64,000 nt of DNA from assembly GCA_963082975.1 (NCBI GenBank), contig OY720345.1, positions 3,795,001 through 3,859,000 on the forward strand, read 5' to 3'. Below the pieces are notes generated by a model. That model saw nothing but the letters and a program-made list of their open reading frames with translations. It ran no database searches and had not been told where the DNA came from. Within the stretch, counting starts at the first letter, position 1. Each line of letters opens with the position of its first letter. The position numbers and the translations under genes were made by a program. Below, in pieces: positions 59,909 to 64,000 of the stretch. The stretch comes from Labia minor (lineage: Eukaryota > Arthropoda > Insecta > Dermaptera > Spongiphoridae).

Positions 59909-60687
59909 CTTTTATTTATTAAATAGAGATGTTCTTTTAAGTATTAGTGTTAGTTAAGTAGAGAAGAGAAGATCAGGGAAGGGCAGGGCAGAGTTTTTAG
60001 TGGTGTCCGAATTAGACTGGTTGCTTACTCGTTGATTACCTATATAAAGCCGATTTAGTTTCCATTATGTTACTTAAACCACTCACACATAGATGAGTTC
60101 ATTTTAAGTCTCATCTCATCATAAATAAAAAGAAAAAAAACTCATTTAAATAATTCAAAAATCAATTTTGAAAGTGTATTTTTATTTCTTATTTTTTAAC
60201 AAAACATAGATATAATATAAATGATGATAGTGTATTATTTATATAAATATATTTATTCTTATTTAATATAATTGTGTTAATGTTTAATGTATTATGTATT
60301 ATCTATTCTAGATTTACATACTCTGTTATGAAAAATTTACTGATAATTTTAAAAGTTTATACAATATTTTTTTCTTCAGAGAGAGTCATCTAATAATCAG
60401 AGAGAAATAACGATTTTTAAATATTATATTAAAATGAATAAAGAGAAGAATTAGAGAAAGAAATTGAGATTGCAACTTGTTGGGGGAAATAAAGATAATC
60501 AATCCCTTTAATCCTCTTTATTCTTTATTCTTTCTTATGAAATTAATGAATCTTTTTTGTTTTTAATGTTTCTGGTCAAAATTTTTTTTCTTAATTTTTA
60601 TTAAAATAAAAATTTTAAATTTTAAAGTAAATATTGTAAAAATGATTTCCAACCAAGTTGAAAGTTAAATTTATCTTTTATTTTTTT

Positions 60688-61275
60688 ACTATCTCGCCAG
60701 ATGTCGATCTTGAGATTTTGATGTTTTTATACGTTTTGAAGGTTCCTGAATTATTTTCACTAAGGTTGAGAAAAATGTCTGTATGTGTGTGTGTGTATGT
60801 GTGTAGACAAGATTACGAAAAAACGGTTTGAGCTAGAATAATTAAATTTTGTATAAGGGCATTATTCAAAATTCGTAGTTTTCTATCCAATTTTGAGAAA
60901 TGTAGTTCATCCGGAAGAGGGTCATTACCTACAACGTTTTGATTTTTTATCCTCTAAAGTGACCATAAAAATAAAGATAAATGTTTGATAATTTTTCACA
61001 TGATTAAAAATTGTATAAAACTGATATATATAGAATTTCAGCTTGATTGAATAGTTGAAAGTACCAGAATTAATTTTTTAACGCTGCAAATCTCACGCAC
61101 CAATACGTGACGTAGTGCCATCAACAAAGAGACAAACATGCGCTGGTTTAATAAATATTAAGTATTTATTAATTTTAATTTATAATTTATAATTAATTAA
61201 ATTTAATTTAAATATAATATATTATGTTATTTAATCGAATTCAAATTGCAAGATAGTCGAGTGGAGACACTCCGG
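60688..61275 (+). mobile_element. Family A element, full length
   Basis: The copy runs from ACTATCTCGCCAGATGTCGA to GGAGACACTCCGG and is about 590 bp. The 3' inner motif is GCAAGATAGT, one mismatch from consensus. An R1-like LINE remnant starts within 10 bp of its 3' end. Confidence 0.85.
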
Positions 61276-61282
61276 CTAATTT

Positions 61283-62157
61283 TTTTTTTTGCGGTGAGGT
61301 AGGAAAATGTCTAATACATCTCAAGATTGTCGTAACAATCTTGGTAAGTGGGACTTTTATCCACTAAAAAACCTCCCTCGTGATTGAAAACAATATTCAC
61401 CCTGGTTTTCATCGTGTTGACCTACGACGTTTAGGCTCCTCCACATTTTGTTTATTCATGCTTCTTATTTCTGGTTATCGAGAGTGAATACCATCCATAA
61501 ACAATCCAATCTCTTTCCAGCTTCTCTCATCATTCAACATTCTTGCTGGTACGTTTGTACACGGTTGCATCGTATTCACGTTACACTAATTTCACTAACC
61601 TCGTATATATATGGCAGCCTTCCTTATTTTATGTAGGTACCTTCTGAAATATTCAGATTCAGACAGCATCTGAATGATTTAATCATTCACCTCTCCGCCT
61701 TTCTTTAAGCGACTGATTCCACCGTCTTTGTAAACATTTCATTGTGTTTCTTCACAATTCTGCTTTGTCTGCTGTTGTGCTGTTGTGTGTTGTTCTTCTT
61801 GCCTTCCCAAATATGTATTCGTTCATCAATGAGCAGATCTTCTAGAGTATTGAGTTGGTGGTGTCCATTAGCAGGTTCCTGTTCATTTGTCACAGGTCCT
61901 CTTAACATACGTTACCCATTAATTGGATTAGCATTCCAGTGACCGTGCTGCACTTATTCGAAGTGTATTTTATTTGATGAGTGAACCTCATTCTAGAGTC
62001 AAAACGAACGCCAAGATATTTAACCAGTACATTGAAATTTACCTCAAGTGGCATGTGTTTCCGAGTTAGTAATATTATTTCCGTCTTTTCTGTAGCTAAA
62101 CTTAGCCCATCATTTTCAAGTTCATAGTTTGCTTCTCAGTCAGCATTAAAACATTTA
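61283..62157 (-). pseudogene. Decayed non-LTR retrotransposon, R1/I-like
   Basis: On the minus strand, sequence near 62130-61980 encodes ENDGLSLATEKTEIILLTRK, then VNFNVLVKYLGVRFDSRMRF, the post-catalytic reverse-transcriptase region typical of R1-like insect LINEs. Further on come fragments of the C-terminal part, interrupted by stops, and a 3' part with GGGAGGTTTTTTAGTGGATA. It ends in a poly-A run abutting the family A copy at 61275. Confidence 0.72.
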
Positions 62158-62785
62158 CACTTATAGTATATTTTTATATATATTTTCGTATAATTAAATA
62201 TATGTAACAGTATTTGAACAATCATAATGATAATATGAAGTTTATAGTATAGCTCCATTAAAAAAGTATATTATATTCAGATATTAATTGTATTTTAATC
62301 ATTAAAAATGTATTAAATTAATTTTAAAGAAAATAAAAATTATTATTCTATTTTTTATTATATTTTCTATTATGTTTCATAAAAGAATTCAGGTTATTTG
62401 ACTGGTAGATAGGATAGGTATGAGTTTAATGAACATACAAATTTACATTTTTTTTTTATTATTATTTTTTCCTGTCATTTTTGAAAAGTGTAATATTTTT
62501 CTTTCGATATTAAATATCTCAAAATGATATAAATAATGGCCTTTAATTTTCATATATTATGTAGAATATATATCTACATCCTCTATGTTGATTAATTATT
62601 ATATTTTAAATATTTTCTCTTTACCACAATCGTAATTATTATAATCTAAATATTTTAAGAAGAATTTATGTATGTATGTATAACATATATACGAGTACAT
62701 TGCTTTGATTGTAACAAAAATGAACTGTTTTTATCATCAAGTAATGAAAATCAAATATTGTCAAGGATATTAGTATTATAATATA

Positions 62786-63251
62786 CGTGGGTGTGGTGAA
62801 AAGTTTCCGGCCTGACCAAGAAATACGATGTTTTTAATTTTTTTTTTTTTTTTTTTTTTTTGCTATATTTTTCAACATAATCTCATAACGGTGTTCTAAT
62901 TTATTTATTTAATTAATTAATTTAATTAATTAAATTTGATTTAATTTAATAAAGTCCCATCAACAGTTATGAATCGACGCAAAAATTCGTTTGGATTACG
63001 TCTACAGTGCCAAATTGTCGGTAGAAATGGTTTTTCGAAGCAGTTTTTGGTGTAACGTTAGCAAACGCGGCAGCCACGTTGCAAACACCTTTCCATATTC
63101 AAATATTTGTGCAAAATATTTCGCACACGTTCAGCTGACATCGTACAGGTCTCAGCTATTTTGAATGTTGAAAAATAAAGCAGAAAAAAAAAAATTTAAA
63201 AACACCGTTTTTCTTGGTCTGACCGGAAACTTTTCACCCCACCCACCCTCG
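62786..63251 (-). mobile_element. Internally deleted mariner element
   Basis: Inverted ends CGTGGGTGTGGTGAAAAG and CGAGGGTGGGTGGGGTGAAA share GTGAAAAGTTTCCGG and are flanked by TA on both sides. On the minus strand, fragments encode a helix-turn-helix part (MSAERVRNILHKYLNMERC), the linker WLPRLLTLHQK and NPNEFLRRFITVDGT, where mariners have the first catalytic Asp-Glu. Frameshifts, an in-frame stop and the short length (466 bp) show that it is non-functional. Confidence 0.82.
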
Positions 63252-63962
63252 TATGTTACATGTATTAATTAATGCTATAAGTTCATTATGTTTAAATTTT
63301 TATATTAAAATTCGACTTCAATCGTATAAAGAGATTCAAAAAGTAAATTAATTAAAATGGATAATACAAGTATAATAATCTATGGACAGTCACAATAAAC
63401 GCCTGAATTATTTTCAGGCTTAAAATATCAACGTTATTGTTTATGACATTGATGATGTATAAATTAAGATGGAAAAAAAATATATAATAGAATAATAAAA
63501 GTTTAAAAGCGTACATTAGAGAAACTAACTGGATAAAAACTCATACAGTCTGATGGCAGGGAGACCTCACCCGCCCGCAGGGTTCTATATTTGAAATTTG
63601 TTTTAAAGCGTCGAAACTAATTATTCCACTGATTTATGTTGAAAAAAAAAGACTGCTTTATGGAACAAACTCGAATTTCCTCTCTTGTTATTATAAAATG
63701 TGTTTCTATTTCGCTGATTTCATTAACTTTAAAAATCAAATATTAAATTTATATACTTATACATCATAATAATCCTATATAAACAAACAAACAGATATAC
63801 AAATATAACACCTATTTTATTATATTTGCATCTTTATTTCTATTTAGTAATAGATCAATTAATTTGATCAGTTAAATATCATAATCAGCAAAATTTAAAT
63901 CAAATTATACTAAAGTAATGCTATTTTTTTCATTCTTGATATTCCAGAAATTATACATTTGT

Positions 63963-64000
63963 ACTATCTCGCCAGAGAATCATGAAATTTGTTATACGGG
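63963..64000 (+). mobile_element. Family A element, cut by window end
   Basis: ACTATCTCGCCAGAGAATCA jumps directly to ATGAAATTTGTTATACGGG, so this copy has an internal deletion of about 150 bp. The rest lies beyond the window. Confidence 0.7.

Larger units (their letters stand above)
47711..64000. other. Open downstream intron, more than 16 kb
   Basis: No EGF, sushi or other host exon is recognisable after 47710. The stretch contains LINE fragments (47720-47930, 48720-48885, 51250-51690, 51979-52982), families B, C, D and E, nested inverted repeats (56619-58060), family A copies (59062-59614, 60688-61275, 63963-64000), an R1-like LINE remnant (61283-62157) and a mariner remnant (62786-63251). 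The portions 54400-55900, 58060-59040 and 59640-60660 hold AT-rich DNA with no recognised element. Confidence 0.6.

Noticed and set aside
61705..61942. Overlapping 66-67-codon frames on both strands
   Set aside because: They lie in a decayed R1-like LINE on the minus strand with stops before and after.
1..64000. CRISPR array or bacterial operon structure
   Set aside because: The tandem repeats found (for example 22674-22713 and 34554-34643) have no spacers, and the gene is spliced and eukaryotic.

Overview
The window looks like one stretch of a very AT-rich arthropod (probably insect) nuclear genome. There are no operons or ribosome-binding sites. There are spliced exons with GT..AG borders in introns of up to about 12 kb (the last exceeds 16 kb), and the introns are filled with eukaryotic transposons: hAT, mariner, Helitron, Helentron-like elements, LINEs and a SINE. 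The species cannot be fixed from the sequence alone.

The only host gene I can support lies on the + strand and runs off both ends of the window. Seven internal exons (4513-4635, 16760-17017, 24206-24574, 26280-30815, 31574-31684, 43429-43554, 47360-47710) all start and end in phase 1. Together they encode 1958 codons of a secreted or extracellular-matrix type protein. It has about 44 EGF-like modules, mostly calcium-binding (cbEGF), followed by one sushi/CCP domain. The family is fibulin/fibrillin-like in the broad sense, but no TB, fibulin C-terminal, vWA or other class-defining domain is visible, so I give no gene symbol. The most striking part is one uninterrupted 4536-bp exon holding 37 EGF-like modules, while neighbouring exons carry one or two each. 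Exon 24206-24574 has an acidic low-complexity insertion of about 80 residues inside an EGF module, between the fourth and fifth cysteines.

The introns hold a dense, layered transposon landscape. (1) Family A (12 copies) and family B (6 copies plus a fragment) are unrelated in sequence but share one architecture: a 5' terminal motif repeated inverted just inside the 3' end, a small terminal hairpin, T-rich targets, and a core with a GTCT/GTCC run. This resembles Helentron-associated elements (HINE/DINE-1 type). (2) Family E is a canonical non-autonomous Helitron (5' TCTATA, 3' hairpin plus CTAG, A|T target), with one complete copy at 19393-19876. (3) An intact hAT element of 3327 bp (32079-35405) has a full 619-residue BED/hAT transposase and a perfect 8-bp target duplication; it is inserted in one arm of a long foldback element. 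(4) Three smaller hAT-type elements have 8-bp duplications, one of them carrying a nested family A copy. (5) LINE remnants are common, one with a 16-bp target duplication and a GATA tail. There is also a tRNA-derived SINE candidate, a mariner remnant, an R1-like LINE remnant, and complex nested inverted repeats at 56.6-58.1 kb that surround a GC-richer, promoter-like segment.

The layout is: upstream intron to 4.5 kb; intron 1 with families A, B and E to 16.8 kb; intron 2 to 24.2 kb; the EGF core at 24.2-31.7 kb; a hAT/LINE/SINE-rich intron to 43.4 kb; the last two visible exons to 47.7 kb; and an open intron with LINEs and repeats to the window end.
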